This document shows positions 32,578 through 40,938 of a stretch of DNA of 46,483 nt, piece by piece. The DNA comes from Nocardia transvalensis NBRC 15921 (GTDB lineage Bacteria; Actinomycetota; Actinomycetes; Mycobacteriales; Mycobacteriaceae), in assembly GCF_000308875.1 (NCBI RefSeq), contig NZ_BAGL01000089.1, positions 1 through 46,483 of the forward strand. The letters run 5' to 3'. The translations under genes and the position numbers were made by a program. Every line of letters begins with the position of its first letter. Positions within the stretch are counted from its first letter, which is position 1. The notes beneath the pieces are model-generated. The model ran no database searches. It worked only from the letters and a program-made list of their open reading frames with translations, and was not told where the DNA came from.

Positions 32578-32583
32578 AGCCTA
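32578..32583 (-). promoter_or_regulatory. -10 element of a probable leaderless permease transcript
   Basis: On the minus strand TAGGCT is followed by CGCGGC and the GTG at 32571. It is back to back with the cyclase promoter, 74 bp away. Confidence 0.55.
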
Positions 32584-32657
32584 ACCGTACCGGCCGACAG
32601 CGGCACGTGAGCGCGCGGAACGGACCGGCCGCACCCATCCTGAACGACTCGGAACGC

Positions 32658-32663
32658 TAGATT
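32658..32663 (+). promoter_or_regulatory. -10 element of a probable leaderless cyclase transcript
   Basis: TAGATT ends 7 nt before the GTG at 32671, with no ribosome-binding site. It supports GTG 32671 over the TTG at 32662 and the ATG at 32704. Confidence 0.6.
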
Positions 32664-32670
32664 GGTCTGC

Positions 32671-34239
32671 GTGTCGGCGCCCCTGTTAGCGGTCAAACAG
32701 ACCATGCGAACGCGCTGGCCGCTGTACCTCGCATCGATGCTGGCGGCCAATGCCTTCGGTGCGATTCTGGTGTACGCGTTCATCCAGTACGGCCTGCCCT
32801 CCCCGGAGGGCTCGCCGACGGGTGTGCGCCGCACCGGCCTGCTGGTTCCGGTCACGGTGTTCGTGGTCGGCGGCGCGCTGAGCGTGACCGCGTCGGCGCT
32901 GATGTTGCGCCCGGTCATGCGCTGGCAGCTGCGCGGCGGGCCGCCGAGCCGCCAGGAGCAGATGGCGGCGCTGCACGCCCCGTTGCGCCAGGCCATCGTG
33001 CATCTGACGTTGTGGCTGGTCGGCGGCGGCGTCCTGGCCGCGACGATCATCGTGGACACACCCGAACTGGCCGGTGCGGTCATCGTCACCGAGTGCATGG
33101 CCGCCACGATCGTGTTCGGGTTCACCTACATGCTCGGCGAACGCATCCTGCGACCCGTCGCGGCGCACGCGCTGTCCACCGGCACCTTCGACCACACCCT
33201 CACCCCCGGCGTCGGCACCCGCATGGGCATGACCTGGGGGATGGGCACGTTCGCGCCGACGATCGCGATCGTGCTGCTGTGCGTCACCCAGATCACCTCG
33301 CAGGTGCATTTCTCCGCGCAGTCGCTGGCGATCTCGATCCTGCTGCTGTGCGGTGTCGTGATCATGCAGGCCCTGGCGCTGTCGATGCTGACCGCCTCCA
33401 GCATCTCCGATCCGGTGCGCCAGCTCTCGCGGGCCATCGACCGGGTGCAGGAGGGCGCGCGGGACGTGCAGGTCGAGGTGTTCGACGGCAGCGAGATCGG
33501 GCTGCTTCAGGTCGGATTCAACCGGATGATGGGCGAGGCCGCCCAGCGCCGCGAGTTGCAGGAACTGTTCGGCCAGCACGTCGGCGAGGAGGTCGCGCGC
33601 CGCGCCCTGGAGTACGGCACCGAACTCGGCGGCGAGACCCGGTTCGTCGCGGTGCTGTTCGTGGATATGGTCGGCTCCACCGCGACCGCCGCGGAAAGGC
33701 CGCCGACCGAGGTGGTCAGCCTGCTCAACGAGTTCTTCCGGGTCGTCGTCGATGTCGTCGACCGCAACAACGGCCTCATCAACAAATTCGTCGGCGACGC
33801 CGCGCTGGCCATATTCGGCGCGCCGCTGGACCGGCCGGACGCGCCGACCGCGGCGCTCACCGCGGCCCGGGAACTGCGCGAGGCGCTACGCGAGGTGCCG
33901 GGCCTGGATATCGGCATCGGCGTGTCGGCGGGGCTGGCGGTGGCCGGGAATATCGGCGCGGCAAATCGTTTCGAATACACGGTGATCGGCGATCCGGTGA
34001 ACGAGGCGTCGCGGCTGACCGAGCTGGCCAAGGACTCCCCGGGCCGGGTGCTCGGCTCGGGCAGCGCGCTGTATTTCGCGGACGCCCGCGAACAGCGATT
34101 CTGGGAATCCGGCGACGAGGTCCAGCTGCGCGGACGCCGCCGGAAAACGCTTCTGGCCTGGCCGAAGCCCGTCGCCGAGAAGGCCGCCGACGCGGATTCC
34201 GACGACACCGAACTGCGGTCGGATACAGTTCTGGACTAA
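32671..34239 (+). CDS. Membrane class III adenylyl cyclase with HAMP domain
   Basis: A 522-residue cyclase of the mycobacterial Rv1318c/Rv3645 type. Six membrane helices lie in residues ~15-240, a HAMP linker at ~240-295 (SDPVRQLSRAIDRVQEGARD), and the cyclase homology domain at ~320-500. All key residues are present: metal-binding Asp332 (FVDMVGST) and Asp376, adenine-selecting Lys372 (NKFVGDAALA) and Asp441 (VIGDPVNEASRL), and transition-state Asn444 and Arg448. An active enzyme making cAMP from ATP is therefore expected. The membrane part may sense lipids or physical state; HAMP passes the signal. It is divergent from the permease gene (99 bp between), and the next gene lies 80 bp downstream. 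Confidence 0.92.
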   Translation: MSAPLLAVKQTMRTRWPLYLASMLAANAFGAILVYAFIQYGLPSPEGSPTGVRRTGLLVPVTVFVVGGALSVTASALMLRPVMRWQLRGGPPSRQEQMAALHAPLRQAIVHLTLWLVGGGVLAATIIVDTPELAGAVIVTECMAATIVFGFTYMLGERILRPVAAHALSTGTFDHTLTPGVGTRMGMTWGMGTFAPTIAIVLLCVTQITSQVHFSAQSLAISILLLCGVVIMQALALSMLTASSISDPVRQLSRAIDRVQEGARDVQVEVFDGSEIGLLQVGFNRMMGEAAQRRELQELFGQHVGEEVARRALEYGTELGGETRFVAVLFVDMVGSTATAAERPPTEVVSLLNEFFRVVVDVVDRNNGLINKFVGDAALAIFGAPLDRPDAPTAALTAARELREALREVPGLDIGIGVSAGLAVAGNIGAANRFEYTVIGDPVNEASRLTELAKDSPGRVLGSGSALYFADAREQRFWESGDEVQLRGRRRKTLLAWPKPVAEKAADADSDDTELRSDTVLD

Positions 34240-34306
34240 ACAGTTCACAACCACGCCCGACGCGCGGCGGCGAAACCAGGGGGCTGCTCCCATAACGACC
34301 GTTGGT

Positions 34307-34312
34307 TAGGCT
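34307..34312 (+). promoter_or_regulatory. -10 element of a probable leaderless transcript
   Basis: TAGGCT ends 7 nt before the GTG at 34320; there is no ribosome-binding site. It decides the start of the flippase-like gene. Confidence 0.6.
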
Positions 34313-34319
34313 GACGGAC

Positions 34320-35498
34320 GTGAGGGCCCATGGTGAACTAACCGGCGAACCGGCCTCGCCCGCCGAAGGGGGCAGCCGGGGCCGGTTCTGGTGGTTGAAA
34401 TGGGTTCTCGGACTCGCATTGTCGGCGTTGCTGATCGCCGAGGGCGTTTATCTGTGGCCGCGTTTGCACGATTCCTGGCGCAATCTGACCGAAATCCATT
34501 GGGGCTGGGTGGCGGCCTGCATCGTCATGCAGGCCGCGTCGATGAGCGGTTTCGGCCGGATCCAGAAACAACTCCTGCGCGCCGGCGGGGTGACGGTCAG
34601 CCAGCGCAAATCCGTCGCGGTCGTCTACGGCGCCACCGCCATGTCGGTGACGCTGCCGGCCGGGCAGGTGTTCTCCACCGCCTTCACCTACCGCCAGACC
34701 CGGCGCTGGGGCGCGAGCCCGATCGTCGCGTCCTGGCAGCTGGTGATGTCGGGCGTGGTCGCGGCGGCCGGCATGGTGCTGCTGGGCGTCGGCGGCGCGG
34801 TCCTGGTCGGCGATCAGGTCGGGCCGTGGAAGCTGGTGCTGCCGGTGGCCGCGGTGATCGCGTTGATCTGGGCGGGCAATCACGTCGCCGGGAATCCGGG
34901 CGCGCTGGAGTCGCTGGCCCGGCGGATCCTGCATCTGGTCAACCGGATTCGGCGGCATCCGGCCGACGACGGCATGGACAAGATCCACGAGGTCCTGCAC
35001 CAGCTGGAGTCGGTGGACCTGGGCCGGCGCGACGGCGCCCTGGTCGCGGTGTGGGCGCTGGTGCACCGGCTCGGCGATGTGGCCTGCCTGGGTGCGGCCT
35101 GCTACGCCGTCGGCGCCGATCCGCGCTGGGCCGGACTGATGATCGCGTTCAGCGTCGGCAAGGCGGTCGGCACCATACCGTTCGCTCCCGGCGGCATCGT
35201 CTACGTGGACGCCACGCTGGTCTACAGCCTCACCGCGGCGGCCGGACTGCCCGCGGCGCAGGCGGTCGCGGCGGCGTTCGTCTACCGCATGGTGAGCTTC
35301 ATCCTGGTGGCGATCATCGGCTGGATCGTCTTCGCGTTCCTGTTCCGCAAGCCGCAGGCGGAGGACGCGGAATTCGAGAAGGAGTTCGAACGCCGCTCGG
35401 CGATCCTGGCCGAGCAGCGGCTGCTGAACGAACGGCGGCCGCGCGAGGACCGGCGCGACGACGAGCCCGACCGCGAGGAGCCCGGCGCCGCGAGCTGA
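34320..35498 (+). CDS. LPG-synthase-type (UPF0104) integral membrane protein
   Basis: A 392-residue membrane protein with about eight helices and a charged, probably helical tail from ~345 to the end. It fits the lysylphosphatidylglycerol synthase transmembrane (UPF0104/AglD-like) family: GRIQKQLLRAGGVTVSQRKS, TLPAGQVFSTAFTYRQTRRW and the late block PFAPGGIVYVDATLVYSLTAAAG. Family members flip lipids, but the aminoacyl-transferase domain of MprF/LysX is absent, so a flippase or accessory role is more likely than lipid aminoacylation. The start is GTG 34320 on the strength of the leaderless -10. The next gene, a DUF3054 protein, starts 48 bp later from its own promoter. Confidence 0.82.
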   Translation: MRAHGELTGEPASPAEGGSRGRFWWLKWVLGLALSALLIAEGVYLWPRLHDSWRNLTEIHWGWVAACIVMQAASMSGFGRIQKQLLRAGGVTVSQRKSVAVVYGATAMSVTLPAGQVFSTAFTYRQTRRWGASPIVASWQLVMSGVVAAAGMVLLGVGGAVLVGDQVGPWKLVLPVAAVIALIWAGNHVAGNPGALESLARRILHLVNRIRRHPADDGMDKIHEVLHQLESVDLGRRDGALVAVWALVHRLGDVACLGAACYAVGADPRWAGLMIAFSVGKAVGTIPFAPGGIVYVDATLVYSLTAAAGLPAAQAVAAAFVYRMVSFILVAIIGWIVFAFLFRKPQAEDAEFEKEFERRSAILAEQRLLNERRPREDRRDDEPDREEPGAAS

Positions 35499-35533
35499 CG
35501 GGTATCCCTCGCCGAGCTGCCGATTCGCTTCAC

Positions 35534-35539
35534 TACCCT
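35534..35539 (+). promoter_or_regulatory. -10 element of a probable leaderless DUF3054 transcript
   Basis: TACCCT ends 7 nt before the GTG at 35547, with no ribosome-binding site. Confidence 0.6.
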
Positions 35540-35546
35540 GTCCCGC

Positions 35547-35921
35547 GTGAGGAAACTGGCGCCGTTCGCGGTCGACATCCTGCTGGTGATCGTGTTCTGC
35601 ATGGTCGGCCGGCGCAGCCACGACGAGGCCGTCTTCCCGGGCCTCCTCCGCACCCTGTGGCCCTTCGGCACCGGCCTGATCATCGGCTGGCTCCTGGCAG
35701 CCTGGCTGTCGGCGCGCGGTCAGCTCGACGCCATGCGCCGGTTCGACATCGGCACACTGTGGCCGGCCGGTGTCGTGATCTGGCTGTCCACCCTGATCAT
35801 CGGCATGATCCTGCGGGTAGTGAGCGGCCAGGGCACGGCATTCAGCTTCATCCTCGTCGCCGCGACCGTCCTCGCCCTGTTCCTGCTGGGCTGGCGAGCG
35901 GCCTGGCGCGCCCTCCGCTGA
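35547..35921 (+). CDS. DUF3054 small membrane protein
   Basis: A 124-residue protein with four hydrophobic helices. The conserved feature of DUF3054, GRRSHDE in the first loop after helix 1, is present, together with PFGTGLIIGW and WLSTLIIGMILR. The family is common in actinobacteria and has no established function. It starts at GTG 35547 downstream of a leaderless -10. It is convergent with the lipoprotein gene, separated by a 27-bp-arm hairpin. Confidence 0.85.
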   Translation: MRKLAPFAVDILLVIVFCMVGRRSHDEAVFPGLLRTLWPFGTGLIIGWLLAAWLSARGQLDAMRRFDIGTLWPAGVVIWLSTLIIGMILRVVSGQGTAFSFILVAATVLALFLLGWRAAWRALR

Positions 35922-35936
35922 CCACCCCCACCCTAT

Positions 35937-35998
35937 TTTTCCGGCATGCTTTCGGCCGGAATCCACCGCAAGATTCCGGCCGAAAGCATGCCGGAAAA
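35937..35998. terminator. Long REP-like hairpin, bidirectional terminator (repeat family CCGGCATGC, copy 1)
   Basis: The arms 35937-35963 and 35972-35998 are exact complements over 27 bp (TTTT, CCGGCATGCTTTCGGCCGG, AATC) around an 8-nt loop. Either strand ends with a T run after the stem, so it can terminate both the DUF3054 gene and the convergent lipoprotein gene. The core recurs at 39067-39094 and 42611-42672. Confidence 0.85.
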
Positions 35999-36020
35999 CC
36001 GTGGCCGGATGCGGGCGGTT

Positions 36021-37700
36021 CTACTTGTCGTCCGGTGCTGCCAGGGCTTGGAGCATGCGGGCGGCCATGCGGGCGGTGGCGTCGCCGCTGTCGGCGTCGT
36101 CGATGTGGATGGCGAAGGCCAGGTCGCCCATGTTGGCGAGGAGCCAGCCGCTGGTTCCGGCGGTTGCCGCGTAGGCGGTGACTCCGGCGTAGCGGCGCAG
36201 CGCGGCCAGTTCGGGCCCGCCCGCGGCATCGTCGGTGAGCATGCGGCGCAGTTGCTGCACCACCGGATCGGGGAGCGCCGACAGCTCGGCCTCGGTGGTG
36301 GCCGGGCGGCCGATCTCGATCATCGGCGGCGCGACCGAGCCCCGCGCGATGGTCGACGCGGCCACGGCCATGCCGAACGGACTCGCCAGGATCGGGTCGT
36401 TGCTGCCCTGGCGCACCTGCTCGACCCCGCGTCCGCCGATCGGCAACCGGCCCGTCGTCTGATCGAGCCCCGGCACCTTGAACCCGATACCGACGCCGAG
36501 CATGGCCGCGGCCTCCGCCGCATCCTGCACCGAGACGTCCTGCGGCGCCTTCTTCTTCACGATCGCCGCGGCCTGCTTGAACAGCTCGGTGGTGCCGCCG
36601 GCCGGATAGGCGCCGGTGAAGGCCACCGCACCCTGCTCGGTCGCGTAGGTGTTCTGGGCGGCGGCCACGACGGCGCCCGTGGACGGCTGCATGGCCACGA
36701 TCGAGGCCGGCGTGCCGACACTGACCACCGCGTCCTCCGCGGCCCGCTGCAACCGCTGGTCCAGCGTGGAGGCGATGTCCGGTCCGGGCGGTCCCTGCTG
36801 TCCGGCGAGCTGCGTGACCTGACGGCCGTCGGGCTCGAACAGCTTCACGCCCCAGCCCGCGTGCTGATCCCGATTTTCCTGCCACACCTTGCGGAACGCG
36901 TCCGTCAGCGGCGAGAAGATCCGGCGGTCGGTCACGATCAGGCGCGGCTGCTTCTCCATCACCACGCCCGGAATGGCGGCCATCCGCGGTTCGAGAATGG
37001 CGAAGTCGTCCTCGCGCAGCTGCACCGCCACGATGGGCTTACCCTGCGCGGACCCCAGCTGCTGCATGAGTGAGGGCCCGGTGATCAGCGGCGCGACCGG
37101 GGCGATGGCATCGGCCAGGGCATTCGTCGAGCCGACCGGATCGCCCGTCTTGGTGGGATCGACCTTCACGACATTGATGACCTGTTCGGCCATCAGCGTG
37201 TTGCCGGCGTTGTCGTTGACCTTGGGCGGCGGCGCGTCGGTGCGCGACAGCTTGACCGTGCGCCCGTTGTCCAGTTGCGGGACGACCACATTCGGGTCCC
37301 AGGAGATTCGCCAGCCGATCGCGAGCTTGTGAATCGAGCCCTGCAGATCGTAGCTCCAGTCCTTACCGGGGCCGAAGTTCCAATCGGCCTTGAGGTTGAA
37401 CATCGCCGAATCGCCGTCCAGGCCGATGTACTGGGCGAGCTGGTAATCCGGTTTGCCGGGATTGAGCCCGTCGAAGATCTGCTGGAGTGTCGCCTCGGCG
37501 CCGTTGGGGTACGAGGTCAGCTGGGCGGCGCCCTTGGCGTCGCGTTCGTCCAGCAATTGGGCAAACTTCTTGACGACGGCCTCGGGACTGTTCGGCTTGT
37601 CGTTCAGGCCGCACGATCCCAGCGCGATCACCAAGGCGACCGCGCCCGCTAGTGCCGCTGCGCCCCGAACGCGAAAGCGGCGGGATCCCCACACATCCAT
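36021..37700 (-). CDS. Penicillin-binding-like lipoprotein lacking transpeptidase motifs
   Basis: A 559-residue exported lipoprotein. A lipobox, LGSC with Cys30, ends the signal peptide; residues ~36-150 are an NTF2-like (MecA_N) domain, ~170-290 a dimerisation-like segment, and ~300-555 a class B transpeptidase fold (STLDQRLQRAAEDAV, ASIVAMQPSTGAVVAAAQN). The active-site motifs are missing: where SxxK should be, the sequence is PAGGTTELFK, so Glu372 replaces the serine; SxN is deleted; KTG reads TAG (513-515). It should not acylate with peptidoglycan or beta-lactams. A structural or regulatory role in wall synthesis is likely. GTG 37709 is an alternative start; ATG 37700 has AAGAG at better spacing. 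Not a recent pseudogene, since the frame is intact. Confidence 0.82.
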   Translation of the reverse strand: MDVWGSRRFRVRGAAALAGAVALVIALGSCGLNDKPNSPEAVVKKFAQLLDERDAKGAAQLTSYPNGAEATLQQIFDGLNPGKPDYQLAQYIGLDGDSAMFNLKADWNFGPGKDWSYDLQGSIHKLAIGWRISWDPNVVVPQLDNGRTVKLSRTDAPPPKVNDNAGNTLMAEQVINVVKVDPTKTGDPVGSTNALADAIAPVAPLITGPSLMQQLGSAQGKPIVAVQLREDDFAILEPRMAAIPGVVMEKQPRLIVTDRRIFSPLTDAFRKVWQENRDQHAGWGVKLFEPDGRQVTQLAGQQGPPGPDIASTLDQRLQRAAEDAVVSVGTPASIVAMQPSTGAVVAAAQNTYATEQGAVAFTGAYPAGGTTELFKQAAAIVKKKAPQDVSVQDAAEAAAMLGVGIGFKVPGLDQTTGRLPIGGRGVEQVRQGSNDPILASPFGMAVAASTIARGSVAPPMIEIGRPATTEAELSALPDPVVQQLRRMLTDDAAGGPELAALRRYAGVTAYAATAGTSGWLLANMGDLAFAIHIDDADSGDATARMAARMLQALAAPDDK

Positions 37701-37931
37701 GTCGCCCACTCTTCACTCTTGTCACTCCAGCAACAAGACCAACGGTACCCGATAAAAACGGACCCGGCGCCGGTTGACGCCGTCCGCATTCTCCATGCTC
37801 AGCGATAAGAATAGTGCCCGAACCGCGACATACGTCCCACCGGTCGCGAAATCGTTAGCCGTGTTCACTGTGCGGCCATCTCACAGCCGTTCTCCCACAG
37901 CCGAATTCGCCGCGTCCGAATCGGCGTAATC

Positions 37932-37949
37932 TTGTAATCACTGTTACAA
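37932..37949. promoter_or_regulatory. Perfect dyad TTGTAA-N6-TTACAA
   Basis: TTGTAA (37932-37937) and TTACAA (37944-37949) flank TCACTG. It lies 28 bp before the gene at 37977, in the 276-bp gap divergent from the lipoprotein gene. The position suits an operator or a -35-overlapping repressor site. The rest of the gap is A+T-richer and probably holds the lipoprotein promoter, which I cannot place. Confidence 0.5.
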
Positions 37950-37976
37950 CGCTACGAATGCAAACGAGGTACGACC

Positions 37977-38570
37977 ATGAGACACGGACCGAGAGGCCGG
38001 GGATTCGGGCGGACGGGCGGCTGGCAACAGGCCGATCTGCCCGATACCGCCGAGGTGCCCGACTGGTTCGCGGGAAGGTTGCCGGAGGCCTGGTTCACCG
38101 GCCCCCCGGTGATCGAGATCGACCGCGACGAGATCGTGGTGATCGGCGAACTGCCGCTCCCCCGGCCCGAATCCGACTCCGACGAGACCACCGACCCGGC
38201 CACCGAGGTGCCGCAGGCCACCCGGGACGGACTGGTCGCGCGGTTCCGCGAGTCCACCCGTCTCGACCGCATGCAGATCGCGCAGGAGGCGCAGAATCGT
38301 TTCGGTCGCAGTGTCGCCTGGGGCGTGTCGATCGAGGGTGAGCGAACCCTGTTCACGCACCTGTCCGTTCCGGTCATGACCCGGCTGCGCCAGCCGGAGC
38401 GCAAGGTCCTGGACACGCTGGTGGACGCCGGCGTCGCCCGCTCCCGCGCCGACGCCCTGGCCTGGACGGTGAAGCTGGCCGGGCAGCACGCCGAGGAGTG
38501 GCTCGCGGAGCTGCGTGCGGCCATGCGCAAGGTGGACGACCTGCGTGCCGAGGGGCCGCGCGGGCTGTGA
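37977..38570 (+). CDS. Conserved actinobacterial protein of unknown function
   Basis: A 197-residue soluble protein. The first half is a short domain with IEIDRDEIVVIGELPLP. After an acidic linker (~75-90) comes a well-conserved half: RFRESTRLDRMQIAQEAQNR, GRSVAWGVSIEGERTLFT, then a helical end LSVPVMTRLRQPERKVLDTL and VDAGVARSRADALAW. The last part looks like a ribbon-helix-helix or similar small DNA- or RNA-binding unit (VARSRADALAW), but I cannot assign a family. The same protein, as I recall it, occurs as a conserved hypothetical in streptomycetes. GAGG lies 8 nt before the ATG. The dehydroquinase gene starts 19 bp downstream from its own -10. Confidence 0.72.
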   Translation: MRHGPRGRGFGRTGGWQQADLPDTAEVPDWFAGRLPEAWFTGPPVIEIDRDEIVVIGELPLPRPESDSDETTDPATEVPQATRDGLVARFRESTRLDRMQIAQEAQNRFGRSVAWGVSIEGERTLFTHLSVPVMTRLRQPERKVLDTLVDAGVARSRADALAWTVKLAGQHAEEWLAELRAAMRKVDDLRAEGPRGL

Positions 38571-38576
38571 CCCGAT

Positions 38577-38582
38577 TAGGGT
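38577..38582 (+). promoter_or_regulatory. -10 element of a probable leaderless dehydroquinase transcript
   Basis: TAGGGT ends 7 nt before the ATG at 38590 and overlaps the gap just after the preceding stop codon. Confidence 0.6.
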
Positions 38583-38589
38583 GTCCGGC

Positions 38590-39021
38590 ATGGCACCGAT
38601 CCTCGTGCTCAACGGCCCGAATCTGAACATGCTGGGCACCCGCCAGCCCGAGGTGTACGGCTCGGACACCCTGGACGACGTGGTGGCCCTGTGCCGGGCG
38701 ACGGCCGCACGCTTCGACCGCGAGATCGTCGCGTTCCAGTCCAATGCGGAAGGCGCGCTGATCGATCGGATCCACGCCGCGCGGGGCGCCGAATCGGCCA
38801 TCGTGATCAATCCCGGCGGACTCACCCACACCTCGGTCGCATTGCGGGACGCGCTCGTGATCCCCGAGGTCCCGATCGTCGAGGTGCACATCTCGAACGT
38901 CCACGCCCGCGAGGAGTTCCGCCACCACTCCTACATCTCCCCCATAGCCACCGCCGTCGTCGCGGGCATGGGAATCCAGGGCTACGCCGCCGCCATCGAA
39001 TTCCTCTGCGCCAGTAGGTAA
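38590..39021 (+). CDS. aroQ: Type II 3-dehydroquinate dehydratase
   Basis: A 143-residue type II dehydroquinase, the normal length, which dehydrates 3-dehydroquinate to 3-dehydroshikimate in the shikimate pathway; the enzyme is a dodecamer. Signature residues: NGPNLNMLGTRQPEVYG with Asn11 and catalytic Tyr23, INPGGLTHTS, and the catalytic-His block EVHISNVHAREEFRHHS. It stands alone here, not in an aro operon; a second, aro-linked copy may exist elsewhere in the genome. Leaderless start as above. A half-copy of the CCGGCATGC hairpin follows the stop. Confidence 0.96.
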   Translation: MAPILVLNGPNLNMLGTRQPEVYGSDTLDDVVALCRATAARFDREIVAFQSNAEGALIDRIHAARGAESAIVINPGGLTHTSVALRDALVIPEVPIVEVHISNVHAREEFRHHSYISPIATAVVAGMGIQGYAAAIEFLCASR

Positions 39022-39066
39022 TCACCGCGCCGACACGATCTCTACTCCCGGCATGCCCACTCTTCG

Positions 39067-39094
39067 TTTCCCGGCATGCTTTTGGCCGGGAAAA
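39067..39094. terminator. CCGGCATGC-family hairpin, truncated copy 2
   Basis: TTTCCCGGC and GCCGGGAAA (39067-39075, 39085-39093) enclose ATGCTTTTG. The central CCGGCATGCTTTTGGCCGG is identical to the arm of the copy at 42611; the second arm is missing. A shorter CCCGGCATGCC lies just before, at 39047-39057. Probable terminator of the dehydroquinase gene. Confidence 0.65.
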
Positions 39095-39111
39095 TCGTTG
39101 GCCGCCCCCGA

Positions 39112-39131
39112 ATGTAGTAGTTATGCTACAT
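39112..39131. promoter_or_regulatory. Dyad ATGTAG-N8-CTACAT upstream of the ABC operon
   Basis: The perfect 6-bp arms surround TAGTTATG. It is 29 bp before the ABC gene start and overlaps a TATGCT that could be its -10 box, so a bound protein would block transcription. The XRE regulator encoded as the third gene of the operon is the natural candidate. Confidence 0.5.
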
Positions 39132-39160
39132 CCCATCCTGAGATTGCTACGGAGGGCGGG

Positions 39161-40090
39161 ATGACAGTAGGCGACGGCGTCGCACTCGACGTCCAAGGTC
39201 TGCGGATGCGGTACGGCACCCGAGATGTATTGCACGACGTGACATTCCGGGCCCACGCCGGCGAGGTGCTGGTGCTGCTGGGCCCGAACGGGGCGGGAAA
39301 GACCACCACGATCGAGATCCTGGAGGGCTTCCGGATGCGCTCGGCCGGCGAGGTCTCGGTGCTCGGCGCCGATCCCGCGCACGGCGGCGAGGCGTGGCGG
39401 GCGCGCCTGGGTGTGGTGCTCCAGTCCTGGCGCGACCACGGCCGCTGGCGGGTGCGAGAACTGCTGTCGCACCTGGGTTCCTATTACGGCCCGTACTCGA
39501 CGCCGGCGATCGCCCGCCCCTGGGACACCGACGAACTCGTCGCCGCCGTGGGCCTGACCGAACAGGCCGACACCAAGATCAGCAGGCTGTCCGGCGGGCA
39601 GCGCCGCCGCCTCGACGTCGCTATCGGCATCGTCGGCCGGCCGGAACTGCTGTTCCTCGACGAGCCGACCGCGGGCTTCGACCCGCAGGCGCGCCGCGAA
39701 TTCCATGACCTGATGCACCATCTCGCCGACGACGAGCAGACCACGATCATGCTCACCACCCACGATCTGGACGAGGCGGAGAAACTCGCCGACCGGATCC
39801 TCGTGCTGGCCGGCGGGCGGATCATCGCCGACGGTTCGGCCGACGAGCTGTCGCGCCGCATCGCGGGCGAGGCCGAGGTGAAGTGGACCCGCGACGGTCA
39901 GCGCTTCGTCCACACCACCACGGAGTCCACCAAATTCGTCTACGAGCTGTTCAAACAGTACGGCGAGGCCATCGGCGAATTGGAGGTGCGCCGCGCGTCG
40001 CTGGAGGACACGTATATGACATTGGTGCAGCGCTTCGAATCCGGGCAGGACGACGCCGAGATCCACACCCTCGAGGAGGTGACCCGATGA
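39161..40090 (+). CDS. ABC transporter ATP-binding protein (drug-exporter type)
   Basis: A 309-residue ATPase. Walker A is GPNGAGKTTTIE, the signature LSGGQRRRLDVAIG, Walker B LLFLDEPTAGFDPQ, and the H-loop LTTHDLDEAE. The C-terminal ~80 residues form the extra domain of DrrA-type exporters (EVKWTRDGQRFVHTTTESTK). With the ABC-2 permease after it, it should form an exporter of a lipophilic compound or lipid. The start is ATG 39161 after GGAGGG; the frame runs upstream through the hairpin repeat and is not used there. The stop overlaps the permease ATG (ATGA). Confidence 0.93.
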   Translation: MTVGDGVALDVQGLRMRYGTRDVLHDVTFRAHAGEVLVLLGPNGAGKTTTIEILEGFRMRSAGEVSVLGADPAHGGEAWRARLGVVLQSWRDHGRWRVRELLSHLGSYYGPYSTPAIARPWDTDELVAAVGLTEQADTKISRLSGGQRRRLDVAIGIVGRPELLFLDEPTAGFDPQARREFHDLMHHLADDEQTTIMLTTHDLDEAEKLADRILVLAGGRIIADGSADELSRRIAGEAEVKWTRDGQRFVHTTTESTKFVYELFKQYGEAIGELEVRRASLEDTYMTLVQRFESGQDDAEIHTLEEVTR

Positions 40091-40938
40091 CACCGACGCT
40101 GGTGGCCGCGCGCGCCGGGGTGGCGCGCGGACTCATCGAGATCCGCCAGATGCTCACCAACGGCCAGGACCTGTTCATGCAGTACTTCTGGCCCGTGGTC
40201 ATCCTGGTGGTGCTGTTCTTCATGCGCGACAGCAGCTTCGGGGATACCGGGATCGGGCTGGGCGCGCTGGCGCTGCCGGGCGTGGTGGGCATGCTGGTGG
40301 CCTCCAGCGGCATCATGGGCATCGCGCAGTTCCTGAGCGTCGACCGCGAGGACGGAACCCTGTTGCGCGCCAAGGCGACTCCGAACGGCATGGTCGGCTA
40401 TCTGATCGGCAAGATCATCACGAGCGCGGGCACGCTGCTGGTCCAGGTGATCGTCATGCTGGCGGCCGGCGCCTTCATCGTCGGCGGCCTGCACCTCGAC
40501 AACGTCGGCGCGTGGGTGACCCTGATCTGGGCCTTCGTCCTGGGCGTGCTGGCGACGCTGCCGATGGGCGCGGTCTTCGGATCGATATTCGACAACCCGC
40601 GCAACGTCGGATTCGCCATGATGCCGGTCATGGGCCTCATCGCGGTCTCCGGCATCTTCTACCCGATCACCTCGATGCCCGGCTGGATCCAGGGGCTGGC
40701 CCAGGTGTTCCCCATCTACTGGCTGGGCCTGGGCATGCGCTCGGCCCTGCTGGACGGCGACGCGGCCGTGGTCGAACTCGGCCGATCCTGGCGGCACTGG
40801 GAGACCTTCGGCGTGCTGAGTATCTGGACCGTCGCGGGCCTGGCTCTCGCGCCGATCGTGTTGCGGCGCATGGCCCGTCGCGAATCCGGGTCGAGTGTGG
40901 CGGCGCGCCGCGAGAAGGCGATGCAGCGTGCCTACTGA
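40087..40938 (+). CDS. ABC-2 type transporter permease
   Basis: A 283-residue integral membrane protein with six helices. It fits the ABC-2 permease family: VDREDGTLLRAKATPNGMVG is the typical coupling segment after helix 2, and VSGIFYPITSMPGWIQGLAQ is the family hallmark before the last helices. It partners the ATPase encoded just upstream with a 4-bp overlap, and the regulator gene overlaps its own end by 11 bp, so all three form one tightly coupled operon. The substrate is unknown. Confidence 0.93.
   Translation: MTPTLVAARAGVARGLIEIRQMLTNGQDLFMQYFWPVVILVVLFFMRDSSFGDTGIGLGALALPGVVGMLVASSGIMGIAQFLSVDREDGTLLRAKATPNGMVGYLIGKIITSAGTLLVQVIVMLAAGAFIVGGLHLDNVGAWVTLIWAFVLGVLATLPMGAVFGSIFDNPRNVGFAMMPVMGLIAVSGIFYPITSMPGWIQGLAQVFPIYWLGLGMRSALLDGDAAVVELGRSWRHWETFGVLSIWTVAGLALAPIVLRRMARRESGSSVAARREKAMQRAY

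Noticed and set aside
30964..32610. Long frame (~548 codons) opposite the permease
   Set aside because: It is a shadow of the permease and its repeats, rich in Gln, Arg and Asp, with no recognisable domain.
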